A DNA stretch of 64,000 bases from NCBI RefSeq assembly GCF_032854445.1, contig NC_088302.1, positions 32,271,979 to 32,335,978 on the forward strand, written 5' to 3'. The notes beneath the pieces are model-generated. The model searched no databases and was not told the origin of the DNA. It saw nothing but the letters and a program-made list of their open reading frames with translations. The position numbers and the translations under genes were made by a program. This DNA comes from Liolophura sinensis (lineage: Eukaryota; Mollusca; Polyplacophora; Chitonida; Chitonidae). Shown piece after piece: positions 1 through 12,959 of the stretch (positions are counted from its first letter, which is position 1; every line of letters starts with the position of its first letter).

Positions 1-119
1 CTTGGGACAAAGCAGTTTTACTAAACATGGCCTTGATTTCGAACAGCAAGACTCTGGTACTTGCTGATTGAGACATTTTTGATGTATTCATATTGCAAAG
101 AGCATAATAGCATGCATAC

Positions 120-3100
120 CCTGTTCAAATCCACTCCAATATCTTCAAATCTTTTGATGTTGGCACCTTTGGTGATGTTTCTTGCTCGCTGTAAGTAAAT
201 GTGAATACAAGAACATTGGTACCAGACAATAAGCTGATAAAATACACTGTGAAACACTAGTACTAAAATTTATTTTCTAGTCTTTACTTGGGCTTATCTC
301 CAATTTTGAACACCGAATATGTCCAACAATTTTTTCCCAGTTTATGACATACATGGATGAGAGACAAAATGTTCAAAAACGAGAGACAAAATTCAGCACC
401 TTACAGATTTTCTCAATACTTCCTCCAGGTGAGCTTATAAAAAAAATCCGTCTTTGCCTCACCTGACTTTTCACCTTTTTTGAGTATTTTCATGCTGAAT
501 CATCTTACAGATTTTCTCAATATTTCCTCCAGGTGAGGTCATAAAAAAAATCCCTGTCTACCTCACCTGATTTTTCATCTTTTTTGAGTATTTTCATACT
601 TACTCAAGCATCTTACAGATTTTCTCAAAACTTCCTCCAGGTGAGCTTATAAAAAAATCCGTCTTTGCTTCACCTGACTTTTCACCTTTTTGAGTATTTT
701 CATACTTACTCAAGCATCTTACAGATTTTCACAATATTTCCTCCAGGTGAGCTTATAAAAAAAATCCCTGTCTTTGTCTCACCTGACTTCACCTTTTTTG
801 AGTATTTTCATACTTACTGAAGCTTTTGTTTCTCTTGTATCAATTTCTTTTCTATCGGCTTTTATCTGCAAACAATACAACTATGTAAGTGTAAAAGCAT
901 CTTTTATTAACACATATTATACATGTAAATATGTACATGACATGAACCCTAACCCAGGCTGTCTGAGAGGATACTGAATGTGTTATTTAATATGCTCAAA
1001 CAAGACGACTAATCTGTGTTATTGAAAAACTGAACATGCACTATATAAATGCCAACATTCATCCACCACAAAGAGCAGAAAAATATGTACTCATGACAAT
1101 AAGTTCATATATGTGACTGTCTAACTGTCTGTAAGAATATAAGATGACCATACATTCAAGTCCTCATTAACCAAGATAATGGCTTCGAGCCCTGTTAGGC
1201 TTATCTACTTTGGTTCAACAGTTCTACAGTTCAACATCTTAAATACTTATGACTTTATGAGCAAAACTGGCTGGTCAGTGTAATGAGGAAACTGGTACCA
1301 ACCTGATCTGAAATTCTTTTCTTTTCTTCTTTCATCCTTCTCATCTGTTCAAGGTGTTTCTGTCGCTCTTTTTCAAGATGTTGGGACTTTGCTTTCTAGA
1401 CATTATAAAGAGAGATAATGTAAGGCTAAATTAAAACATGTTTTGAGCGGTGAATGTTTACCTGTTTAACATTGGCATACATGTAGCTGCTGCTGTGTAT
1501 ATTGTAACACCAAACTGTTATCCATATATACAGTCTCTTGGCCTGTGAGTTCAACTACATGTATTAAACACATGCTTTAAAATGTACTTTAATAAAAAAT
1601 GTATTTTTTTTTTAATTGGAGACGGCCATTATTCCATTTAACAAAGTATTACATTTGTCAGCCCTTTAAAAGGGTACCTTCTTTCTTTCTTATATACTGT
1701 ATATACGTGCGCCATGGCCTAGTGGTTAGCATGCTAGTGCAGCACAAAGACCCAGGAGCCTCTTACCAATGAGTCGCTGTGAATTCAAGTCCAGCTCATG
1801 CTGGCTTCCACTCCTGCTGCTGGCAGCCGACGTATCAGAGAAATATTCTTGAGTATGGCATAAAACACCAATCAAATAAATAAAAAACATCAAAAGAACA
1901 TGAAGGCTTTAAAAGATATGTTTGATACCAACACTAATATTTTATCTGTTTTTAAGGATTGATTTTTCAGTCATATGACGATGAAGGAACCCTTAGAGTG
2001 AATGTAATGTGCCTCCTTGTTGCAGGACAGATTTCCACCACTCTTTTATCTAGTGCTGCTTCACTGCGACAGCTTACCGAAGGAAAATAAGCTGCCTCGC
2101 CCGAGCCATTATACTGATACAGATCACCCAGTCGTTGCACTATCCCCTTCATGCTGAACGCCAAGAGAGTAAGTTACAACTTCCTCTTTTAAGGTCTTAG
2201 GCGTGACTAGACCCAGGATTGACCCTGGATCTACCAAAGCAGACGCTCTACTAACTGTACTATCGGGACGGTTTTTAGGGATTGATAAATCTTCATAAAA
2301 AATTCCTCAGCTGCCCTATAGTGATGGATGAATCAGTCAGAATAAAAGCAAAATGTGGCACTTCAAAGAAACCAAGCTTACACAGTATTTGTATTATTAT
2401 TTAAGGCTAGTAATACCTGTTCTGGGGACATCCCTGAGTGGTTTTCTGTGGCAGGATGAGACTGAGATCTGAAAACACAAAAATACAAAGTAGACTAGCG
2501 TTAATCAAATCTTCAGCTGAATTGTTGTCTATTGATGTTTGACTGTTTTCTCAATGTGATGTATTTATTCTTAGCTGCAATCATAAATGATAAGGATTTA
2601 CCCTAATTCTTCAACCTTTTCAACCCTGACAAATATATTGAAACATTCTGAGAGAACTATGGAGTGTAGAGAAATAATTTGGCGTATGCACTAAGTCCAT
2701 GAAGCTTGCTTCTTTACTGACAATCATTTTAGTGTTTTATTTTCATAATAACTGTATGAATAAATTCCAATGAAAAAAGTTCTTTAGAGGTCGATATATT
2801 ATAATGATACCAGTCATTACTTACTCTGCTATTGTTATTACATGTACATCAAAATGGAATGCATGACTGGCATATGTAAAATGATTCAGAGGTTACTCTC
2901 CTGAGGTACTGTGGTACAACTATACTGTGACAAAGACAAATGAACAAGAGGTAGCCATCTAAAGTACTATGATATGACCAGAAAATAACTCATCACTGAT
3001 GTACAGGTGATAGATGAATGGTTTACTTACCTGTGGTACTGCTGTAATATTTGAAGAGCTGATGAGAAATCTACATCACTTGGCAAAAACACACTATCTT

Positions 3101-3178
3101 CCATCTTAAAAAAAAGATTGGGAAACAAAAATACTTAAAGGTACTTTTTCCAAACTTGACAGAATGTAACAGTTGCTT

Positions 3179-3242
<64 letters not shown>

Positions 3243-5323
3243 TTGTCAACATTTTTCAACATCTGGATTGTGTACTAAATTTCTCTGATTTTGTTTACCA
3301 TGTTCTTTCCCATGTATAGCATTTATAGTACACTACATAAACCTAATACCCTAAGTGAAATTAGGCCTTGTTGCATGCACGTACATTACATAGTGGGTAT
3401 AAACCTTAGCTTGATATATTTATGTATTACAGGTACACATATAGTTTAAAAATATTTTTTAACACAATACTTAATTGTAAAACATGAAAATATGGGTGAT
3501 AACTGCTTTTCTCTGAAGGAATATATTATATAATATACATGCTCTTTTTTTCATAATAACAAATCTGGTAGGACTTACCTCGATACACCCCACAGCCAAC
3601 ATGAACTGTTGAGCACCATCGTACTGCCACACTTTGTCATGGAATGTTTTATTGCTTTTCTTTAGTCTTCTGTATTTTTCCTCTTTTGGATTGTTATATG
3701 CATTGCTAAAATGAAGTAACCAAGACCATATGAGTTGTTAAGATAAGTTTTAGTTCCTACTATTCCTTTGTAATATTCAACTCTGCTAAAAACAACAAGA
3801 CTTGTTGCACAGATGTGTAAAAAAAATATAAACAATCACCATACAATGTCATGTCGGGTTTTTAGGTATAAGGTAACTTCTAAAATATCACACAATTTAC
3901 ATTATGTGCTCACCCAAACCAAACAGCAGACAGAAAATCCATAAACTCACCTGAAAATTTTGAATAAAGTTTCAACTGCATTGCTGAAAGTGTCACCATC
4001 ACCTTCTTCTTTCATCAGTGTCAGACATACTTCTAAAGTTTCAGAAACCCTAGTGGTATCCTGAAAATGATATAAGACATTGCAAATTTAACATGTTCAA
4101 TTTCATCATATGGGTGCAAAGTAATAGTGTAAACATTCATTTTACATTGCCTCTACCTAGACAATTTCACAGTGGTCTACTAAACAACTAATGCATTGAT
4201 ATACTTTATGAAAGTTCTCTCCTTGTCACTACATCAGCATGTGCTTGCAAACTGGTATACCTTACATTTCCATGTTTGCTTTGATCTCATCACCACTTTC
4301 AGTATCATTTTATACATATCTCAAAAGTGTCTGTTTAGTACTGTTAGCTTCACCTGATGTTATCGTTACTGTGCTGACTCAATAACATATCATGTCCAAA
4401 CATCATGACAGCTGACTCGCAATGATATGGCTGGAGACTTGCCAATGTGGCATTAAACCATATTCATTCATTCATTTATTCCAAACAACAGGACAGGGCC
4501 CCCGCTGGCTCACACAGCTACAGGGTGGATTTGATGAATTTAGAAATTAATTATGTTTGTTGTGATTGAGAGGACAGACATTTTTGGGGGTAAAAATGTA
4601 CTAAAAACTGGGAAACCCCCTAAAAATGTTAAAAATTCCAGAGTTCCTTCCTGTAAAATACAACATTTTCAAAGACCTAATATCCTATGTTTTCAAGGAC
4701 TTTCAATGACCATTCATTTCAAGTAAACCCTTCATGAAGAGATTCATGGATCTTCTGGACACTATTATGGTAGCTTCAAGGTCCTAAAAATGATTGAGTA
4801 ATACCCTCATTGAGTGAACAAAACCACTAGCACCAGATGGCTACTTCAACTCCTTTCTTTATACTGAGCAGGCTGGTATTGTAACCCTAGGGGCAACCAA
4901 TGACTATAGTAAACCATACACCGATACCCGCAATGTCACGCAATAAATCATTTCTAAACAATGGCTGAGGTCCAAAACTGTGTCAACTTTGGCTCTTACC
5001 TCTCAGCTCACCCACACACTCAACATCCAAGGTATATTCCATTCGGCAACGCCGAATATGAAGAGAGGAGTAGAAGTAGCCACCTGGGGCTACTGTATAG
5101 CGCGAGTGACAACGCACTTTTCCTCTCGACTTTTCTTCCTAAGCATTTGGCCAATAGATACACCTATTTCGGGTGGCCCCAAGTCAGTATATACATACAT
5201 GTACATACATTTGAAGTTGACAAAAAAATTTACCCCTTTAAATAAAATCTACATGGAAGACATGTCTACAATTAATGAGAATTAACTTACAGTAATGCCA
5301 GCTGTTGTTGCAGCAGACGCCAT
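120..5323 (-). CDS. PUB-domain protein with coiled coil, 5' part (7 exons, runs off left edge)
   Basis: Seven exons join in one frame on the minus strand: 5323-5291, 4060-3951, 3705-3579, 3104-3031, 2468-2417, 1395-1303 and 188-120, giving 186 residues so far. All introns are GT-AG and the phases match. The start MASAATTAGIT lies in exon 1, and no further exon is visible before position 1. Residues about 12-115 look like a PUB/PUG domain: exon 3 carries NPKEEKYRRLKKSNKTF followed by a GAQQFMLAVGCIE stretch, the pattern seen in peptide:N-glycanase and UBXN6. PUB domains bind the C-terminal tail of the p97/VCP ATPase, so a p97-cofactor role is inferred. Exon 6 is a charged coiled coil (KSQHLEKERQKHLEQM). 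Exon 7 encodes KGANIKRFEDIGVDLNR, which I do not recognise. No transglutaminase or UBX domain is seen, so neither NGLY1 nor UBXN6 is assigned; the C-terminus lies outside. A FAM47-like gene diverges from the same promoter. Confidence 0.75.
404..825. repeat. Four-unit ~105-bp tandem repeat with internal hairpin
   Basis: Four diverged copies begin near 404, 504, 611 and 717, each starting CTTACAGATTTTC. Each unit holds CAGGTGAG and, about 25 bases on, its reverse complement CTCACCTG (TTCACCTG in unit 3), so every unit can fold into a 7-8 bp stem. The array lies between exons 6 and 7 of the PUB gene. Confidence 0.85.
1709..1890 (+). repeat. tRNA-derived SINE, family A (internally deleted)
   Basis: The head GCCTAGTGGTTAGCATGC resembles a tRNA A box and GTGAATTCAAGTCC a B box. 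The 3' part (AAATATTCTTGAGTATGGC, then AAAACACCAATCAAATAAAT) matches the full-length copy at 59096-59359. The middle is shortened. It lies in an intron of the PUB gene. Confidence 0.8.
1958..2272 (-). repeat. tRNA-derived SINE, family B, nearly full length
   Basis: Read on the minus strand, it starts with a tRNA-like head near 2272 (CAGTTAGTAGAGCG as A box, GGGTCAATCCTGG as B box). The body ends in the conserved CATATGACTGAAAAATC block near 1960. Related copies lie at 6540-6900, 28065-28225, 34225-34410 and 41233-41490. This copy lacks the tetranucleotide tail seen in the others. Confidence 0.75.
3184..3241. repeat. (TA)n microsatellite
   Basis: About 29 uninterrupted TA dinucleotides in an intron of the PUB gene, just upstream (in gene sense) of the exon at 3104-3031. 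Confidence 0.98.
4370..4476 (+). repeat. Dispersed repeat family C with (ATTC)n tail
   Basis: It ends in GTGGCATTAAACCATATTC followed by ATTC repeats. The same ending (GTGGCGTTAAGCCATAATC plus ATTC repeats) is found at 41890-42003. A retroposed SINE-like tail is inferred; no tRNA-like head could be seen. It lies in PUB gene intron 1. Confidence 0.55.
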
Positions 5324-5712
5324 CGTCGAAAGAAATAACTTTCATACCTTCAGAACGAAAGAGCTCTCAATGCCGTTTCCAGGACAACACAATCATTCCG
5401 CGTTGGTTTACATCGTTTTCTGATTTTGTCCCAGTGTGTTGTCTTCATTGACTTTTAAGTCATAACTATTTACCAAGCAAATTCATGGAAACATACTCTT
5501 AAGTCGAAGCTATTAAGGATCATTCTGTCCAAAACTATATAAAATATCGAATTACCCTGGGCGGACTCAATAATCCTGGGTGCGTTAGAGGGAGTTAACA
5601 GGCGGTGGATGTCAACAAATGGCCGTCGTTATTAGTGTGTAGTGTAGGCTACTATGTATAAGGTAATTTTAACGCCTTTTTGTGAATAGATGTAAGTTAA
5701 GTTGTTAGTGCT
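5324..5712. promoter_or_regulatory. Shared divergent promoter, PUB gene / FAM47-like gene
   Basis: Only 389 bp separate the two start codons, so both core promoters and both 5' UTRs must lie here unless upstream non-coding exons exist. No clear TATA box is placed correctly for either gene. A loose RFX X-box-like site, GTTTCCAGGACAAC (5375-5388), departs from the consensus at two positions. An RFX link would fit a ciliary or testis role for both genes, but that is inference. Confidence 0.55.
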
Positions 5713-8700
5713 ATGGCTGAACAAAAGTACAGTCTATCCACTATCCCGACTGTCACTAACAAGAAGATCCAAGAACAGCCATGGTAAGTAAACTCAATAC
5801 ACTTATGGTCAACTATAGGGGACTGTGTAGCCATTGGTTGGCCTAAAAGACGTAACGTAACGTGAAAGTAAGTAAAACGGTAAAACCAAAATTTCCAAAA
5901 AAAAAAAAAAAAAAAGAATTCATGCCTGTATGCTCTGAACTTGTACTGAAGTGTTATAATGGGAAAACAAATACGAGTGTACAAAATAATAGATCAAGGT
6001 TTTTTTGTTTTATTTTTTTATTACTGTAAGTTGATTTAAATGCACTGCATGTATTTATCTTATTACAGGTACAGAGAACGACTCAGAACTAAGTATATAA
6101 AGTCATTGAAGCCCACAGATACATGCAAATCCTTGTCTGGAAAAACATGGACATTTTTGAAAGATGGATTAGACGATTTCAGAGATGGCCTACCTCCCCC
6201 ATTAGATAGTGGGTTTCTAATAGAGGTACATATGTGATGTCATGTGTATGTGCAAGTGTGCTTGGGGTTTTGCACGGTACTTCAGTTTTTCTTTGAGTAC
6301 TGTTGACCTTAGTGTTATTTTATTCTTTACTTCAGGATTTTCAGTTTTAAATATGGTTTATGTATGCCTCGGCTTACAGACTTACATGTAGAAATGTCTG
6401 CACAACATACTTCATATTATCATGTGCATCATTTAAAAAGGAAATAAATTATACAGTTTATTTAGGCACCAGCAGGTTTATTTATTTATTTATTTGATTG
6501 TTTTTTTGTCAAGAATATTAGTCCACGTATACCATGCCAGCCAGCATTATGTATATATGTATGTATGCATGTTTGGAGTTTACGTCCAGTGTAAAAATTT
6601 TTCAATGATATGGTGACGATGAATCCGTTAGTGTGTGTACGTATACTGTGTGTTCTTGTGGCAGGGCATGTCCATGCTGCCAAAGTGCTGCTACTACCGA
6701 AGTATCATACCAAAGACACCAGTCATGACACCCCACCCAGTCACATCTTGTTGATACTGGGCCAACCACTCCTGCGTCCATAATCTAATCACTCAGTGCT
6801 AAGCGCCAAGATAGTCAGCAACAAGTACCATTTTTAAAGTCTTTGGTGTGACCTGACCCGGGTTTGATCCTAGGTTAGTTGCCTGACTTCACCAGCCAGA
6901 ATTATGGTGGGAAGAAACCGGGCATGGCCTGGGGGGAACCCAAAACCACCCCAAATACATGGATCTTCCCATGTGTGTGCAGGATTTCCAGAATGCAAAC
7001 ATGTTGTGTGATGTGGTTTTATCTATGACATATATGGTCTATTCACTTTGAAAGTGCAGTGGAATGTTCATTGTCACTAATATGTGATGTCCCTTTTTTG
7101 GACTTTTGCTAGTATCCAGTTATCTGTTATATATTTATCCTGTAAGTGTATTATGACAGAATGCTACCATGTCAATAAAATGACTGGCTACCCAAAACCA
7201 GGCCAGTGGCTGATTCCATTCCACTCGAGCAGAGTCACTGTTGTCACTTGTGCATGTACTTGAAATAATCAGTTGCTACAAAATCCTTCATATGTAGTAA
7301 GATTTTTAAAGTGAACGCAAAGTCTGCCACTATATATACATTGAAAAAATGAAATAGGACACAGTTATCACAGAAAAATATGTGAAAAATTCTACAAAGT
7401 TTTGAAAGCTGAAAAGATAAAGTTCAGCATTGGGGAAATGGCACTGATGGACAATTCACTCTGTTGTAGAAGACCTTATGAACTTACCCCGATCAGAAGT
7501 GCTGAAACCCTCACGTGATAACTGGCTGTCAAGTCAAAAACCTATTAACTCACAATTGTCAGCGTGATTTCTTATAGTGGAGAGACAGATATTGATGCAA
7601 TAAATGGAATTATGTGGTCTGTTAAAGTGTTAAAGTTGATGCATTTTGAACCACACATTTATTAGCATGGAACTCGTGTCACATTGTGTACATGTTTGGC
7701 AGGAGGCAGCAGTAACTTGTCAGGGTGAGCTGGTAAAAAACCAGCTTGCGAGAGTCATTGCTTTAAGAAAAATATTGCGACTTTCCATTATTTTCCTTAG
7801 CAAAGTCAGATTTATTACGAAAATATCATCCCAAACTCTGTTAGCAATCAAAATGTCCCACTATTTTTGGTTTATTCACTCATAGGGGGTAATAGAATAG
7901 ATTCTACCCCCATGATGCCCTGAAGTCGGTATAACTAGCTAAGCCAAATGCTTACGCCCATGCAGGAGGAGCAGGACCGCTAAAACATGATGCTTGTGTC
8001 CACGAACATTGCCCTGACCAAGTGCCAAGCTAATACAAACATTGGCCTTTTGAACACAGGACAGAGCTGACACTCTTTGGTTGGGTATAAGTCTTTTTTG
8101 TATGTATTTTCTCATTGTCTCATTATTTAGTACCGATGGTACAGGAGAGCTCTAGGTTTTGTGACGTCACTCTAAACAGCTATAACATGGCAAAATGGCA
8201 TCACCAAATGAGTGGCTATTGTACAGGCGATTGTTTGCTATTTATTTTGTTGATAAGCGGTGTAGAATTTGCAATATTTTTAAATATTTTAAACATTTCC
8301 GGAATACTACTTTATTAATTAATTCAGCTTTAGTGGCTGATTTTATCTTCACTTTAAGGAAAAATTTCTCTTTTTCTATTTACAGAGATCAAAGGGCATC
8401 TCACCCAACATAACTGGCAGCAATGGGAACTTGACCTCCGTCAAACAACAAGCAGCTCGAGGGCGTTACACCAAAGAACAGATGTGCTATTCACGATGCA
8501 CACCTCTTCAACAGCAAAGACGAGATCATATTGATGAAATAGAATATGGGTTGAGTCAGCACCCACTGGCTCTCTACCCTCATCTTGAAGAATGCATCCC
8601 TCCTGATGTAAGTGTAATGGCAGATCACATTACATGGCATCTTGAATAAATTTATGCATGTAACTTTATAGTAGAGACATCTTTGTCTTCTTTTACTACA

Positions 8701-11700
8701 ACCAACCTGGGCTTTTGGCACAGTCTTATCTTTATTGGAGACCATTCGCTCTTTCGCCAATATATTATGGAAAGTGTTTACATCACAAGTGGGAAAGTTC
8801 ATCATTACTGGTCAAATGGTGGTAATTTATACCAGTTTTCCTCCATCCATAAAAACTGACCATCGTCATATAAGTGAAGAATCAATCATTTCCCAGATGT
8901 GTTAGCAACAGACCACAGTGTTTTATATGTGTCTGTAGAGCTCATTACAGACACATACCCCAAAAGAGATGTGTAATTACCACTATGTGTGTTACAGTTA
9001 TTTGAGGAAGTGGTGGAGATACTGGACCCAGAAATGAATCTTGATTCTGAAGATGCATCCATTGATGAAGATGATGATGAAGATGAGGTAACCCTAGACC
9101 GTGACAGTAAAATAGGAGGAGAAAAAACAGCATCCAGGGAAAGAATGACTTCAGAAGTGGAGTAAGTAAAAGTTAATAATAACAGTGCATAAGAGTGACT
9201 TAAGAAGTGAAGAGTACAGGAGCTTATGATGAAGATGCAATAGAAGTACTACAGATTACAGATAGAAGTCACAGATTAAAAGTCTGTGGAGAAAATAATG
9301 CACAAATAATATAGGTCTGGTGTTTTTTAATATCAGACAAACAGACTTTTGTTCAGCATTAAGAAGGAATGCGATCATCAGTTGATCTGAAACATTTCTA
9401 CAGCTATATGTGTGACAGAAATCCATCACCATGTTGTCATCTTGAAGAATGGTTATCACCAGATCTAATTTGGGTAAATTAGTAAAATTCTGTATATGTC
9501 CTGTATTTCACCAAAAGTTTGGTACCGGTATGTAAAAATGCATGTTCAGTAGTATATAAAGGTATTAAAATGAAACTTTTTGATGTTTTTATGACATGAA
9601 AACAAATCAAACTTCACAAAAAAATCTGAAGTTTCCCTGTATGATGGATGAATCAATCAGAATCAAGCAAATTTGTCATTTGAAAAATGCTAAACTTTAC
9701 TAAGGTACTTCAAGAAACAAGTCAAGTTCACCATGCAGTAATGAAGGGAATCTCAAACAATGAGGCCTGGGGAGTATGCGAATACCCTATGCAAAGCCAG
9801 GTTGATGATCAGTTTTAGGATATGTGTGATAATAATGGCAGTGGTTTAGTTGTCTCTTAATTGCCTGTTGTTGTTTTTTTTCAGCTCATCCGAGCAGCCT
9901 GTCAGGAATCCCTACAGATGGCTGCCCAGGGTAGAGGAGAAGAAAGACAAGAAAAAGAGTAGTGATAAACGATCTAGTTCACCCTCACAGGTCTGTCTCT
10001 ATATCACACTTTATTAAAGGCTGTTTATTGTAAAACTCCTTCTCGCCTGTAACAAAGTGGTCCAAATCTGTGAACTGTATATGTATGTTCATAAAACACT
10101 GTGGTAGTACACATGCACTGCATTGTCACAGAAGAAAATGATGAATTCCACTGCAATTTGAACTCTTTTGTGTATAGCCTGTCTGTGAGTCTCCCATTAC
10201 TTGAAATAACATGTGCATCTGTAACAAGTCTCCACAAAAAGTTATGCATTTGCAGGTATTTTACTTTGGGAATATATGGAATATGAGTCAGATATGACTT
10301 AAGCATTTTAGTTCATGCATAACAAATACATATGTGAGTAAGTATACTAGAAAATTTAGAGACAAACTTTAAACCATCACAAAGTAGTGCAGGCATGTTA
10401 ATGTCACATACATACGTACATTTCTGTGAGTCTGAATACTAGTGGATTTGGTGATACATGGAACAATTTAATTAAAAAGTTTTGCTCCACAAGGGCTGTG
10501 TGACTTACGGTATTAAATCCAAGGAATAGCTGTTCCACTGCATGGATACTACAGCCAGTAGTATATCTTGATGTCATTAGTAATTTTTTTTTTATTGTCA
10601 CCTACAGGAAGAACACATCAAGAGTGTGACAAAAGAGTTTTGTGACTGGGTCTCCAGTTTAGGGGGTGAGAGTAACAACATTGAGGAATCCACCATCACA
10701 AGTTTGTTTGCCAGTGGGTATGAGACCAAGCCAGCTCTGTCTGTGCCCATCCATGTGGTGGAGTTGACGAATGTCCCTCCAGAACTGAGAATGTCCTCAG
10801 CGGTACCAGTTCAACAGCCCAACAAAAACCTCCCAACAAAAGCTGACAAGAAAAAAGAATGGGTGAGCTATTTAGTGTTCAGATATTTAAAGACAGGTGT
10901 GTGTATAAATGGAACATTGGTGCAGGTAAAATTTTGTCAATGACGAAAGCCTGGTTGTCATAGAGCCAGTGATCCTGACGACTTATGAGAACACGGCCAC
11001 TGGCGATGATATATCATTAGTGGTCCCCAGCCGGTCAGCACGGGTCAAGTTCAAACGTGTTCAACTGGAGTAGCTACAATATGTGACTTAAACTTTAATA
11101 TGTGTCTTATTTTGCCTGATCCTGAGAATTTTGTTCATTATAGAAAAGTGTTGTGAGATTTGTTCGGACGGTAAAGGATGGTTATAACCTACTGGACAAA
11201 TGTAGTTTTGTAGCACCAAAAGTAATATTTTTTCACCCTCATTTGCCTCAAGTCATAACAGTATTTGGTCATTGATTTTACAGCATGTTATTCTGTGCTA
11301 GTCCTAGCTACTCGAGGAAGAGCCACACAAAGGATCCAAATCAGAGTAAATGCTGCGACGTACTTCATATGTGCTGAATGAACCCACATATGCCGATAAT
11401 TGTGAAGTAATAAAGGAAACAGTGAAAGAGATCATAGCTTTGAACCGTCTTGTTACAAGCTGGAAGGAGTTTTACATTCTCCATTCACTCAGGTGTTTAT
11501 ATGGGTGTGTACATTTGTTCAGGTCCACTCTGGGAGCTATGAACCAAGCTGGGTGAAGTTCCGTTACGGAGCCTGGTATCTTCCTCCTAAAACCTGGGAG
11601 AAGCGTGATTTCACAGACCCTCTTAGAGACCCCAAAGAGCTGAAAGACCAAGAGTCTTCTGATGCTAAGGAAAAGAGTCATAAACTGGTAAGAGCTAGCA

Positions 11701-12959
11701 AAAATCTGGTAAGAGCTTACCCTAAATCCTCTGCAAATTTGACCAGAGACATTGTTCATGAATTGAGATATTCATGTTGTGTTTTCTGATCTGGAGCAGT
11801 TGTTGTTACTATTTTTATACAGTCTTTAGGTTCCCCAAGTTGAACAGTGTATTGTACCGGTGAGAATTGTAAGAATTATGTGTTTAAGATGCATGGGATA
11901 GTTTGTTTTATTGGTTGAATTTATTATGGATTTATGGTACCCTAGTAGTGTGCCAGTAGCCTGCCAATGGTTTATCTCTGGTGCCTGATTAGTTGGTTAG
12001 CTGATTAGTTTGCTTGGGCATGATATCTACAGACCATATACACTAACTTTGCGCTATTGGCCTTTCACTGGGATTCTTTATGCTGATTATAAGTGTACAA
12101 TGGTTCATTTGTAGCATTGATGTCTATAATCATGTGGGGTAGAGGGTGGATACAAAGTATTAGAAATTGATCATTGTAATATACATACACTTGTATTTCT
12201 ATTAGTTGATGTGTCAGGATGATACTGCAAATTGTGTTTAATATATGCATGTAAAGTACCCATATAAAAAAAAGAGTACACTGAGTGATCATGATTATAA
12301 CTGTTGTTGTATGTTGTAGAATGTGGACCTTTCACAGATGCATGGATCAAAAGCATTTATGGATTTTATGGATAAGAAAGGGACTAGAAAACCAGAGGTT
12401 GGTATTTCACGAATTTTCAGACATTAGTCAACATCCTAATTTAGAAGAAAGAATTTAAAAGTGACATACCCTGTCAAGTTACTAGATGGATGTGGGTCTG
12501 AGTTTATATTTGATGGAATTGTTTTTTCTAACATGTAGATCAAATTTGTATTTTTTGTCTGACTGAAGTTTTACACTGGACTAAAGAATGTTTCACATTT
12601 ATGATGACAACCAACCTTATAGATTGGTTTTATATCGCCTTGCTTGGTAGGTGACAAACCCGATGACATGAAACTGCGGTCAGTGCAACGAGCCGATTTT
12701 GAACATTGTAAAGTATAAAATGTCCACTTCCAGGTCATGCTGGTAACTTGACACAAGTTTTTCACGTAAAGATATTATGTGTTTTTTTTTTTTTTGAGGG
12801 TCATCATCCTTAAATATAACACATATTTGCTTTTCACAGTTTCTGGATGAAATCCGAACCATCCAAAGAAAAGCTATGGAAGAAGACAGGCGACGACTTC
12901 AAGTTGAACAAGCTGCAAAAATGAAAAAACTTCATGTATCACAAAAAGCTGCTTTCTAG
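5713..12959 (+). CDS. FAM47E-like: FAM47 family protein (FAM47E-like), complete, 9 exons
   Basis: Exons 5713-5783, 6069-6225, 8386-8607, 8998-9161, 9885-9990, 10608-10862, 11523-11687, 12320-12397 and 12840-12959 join in one frame to 445 residues plus TAG, all with GT-AG introns. The start MAEQKYSLSTIP is the first ATG of the frame. Family marks: WYRERLRTKYIKSLKP near residue 24, FLKDGLDDFRDGLPP in exon 2, HPLALYPHLEECIPPD (about 135-150), the directly following LFEEVVEILDPEMNL (151-165) and YGAWYLPPKTWEKRDF in exon 7. Residues 167-180 are an acidic tract and exon 5 is rich in Lys and Ser. The last exon forms a basic amphipathic helix ending QKAAF. No catalytic domain is evident. Human FAM47E has been linked to PRMT5 and chromatin; whether this holds here is unknown. 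No signal peptide or membrane segment is seen. Confidence 0.88.
6540..6900 (-). repeat. SINE family B, diverged, in FAM47-like intron 2
   Basis: It shares with the 34225-34410 copy the TTCTTGTGGCAGGG and GCCAAAGTGC blocks and a TATG-rich end, and has a B-box-like GGTTTGATCCTAGG near the head. Intron 2 (6226-8385) holds nothing else recognisable. Confidence 0.6.
12565..12690 (-). repeat. SINE family A fragment in FAM47-like intron 8
   Basis: GTTTTACACTGGACTAAAGA followed by ATGTTTCACATTTATGATGA matches the reverse complement of the family A 3' body, with many changes. It is an old copy and its limits are approximate. Confidence 0.5.
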
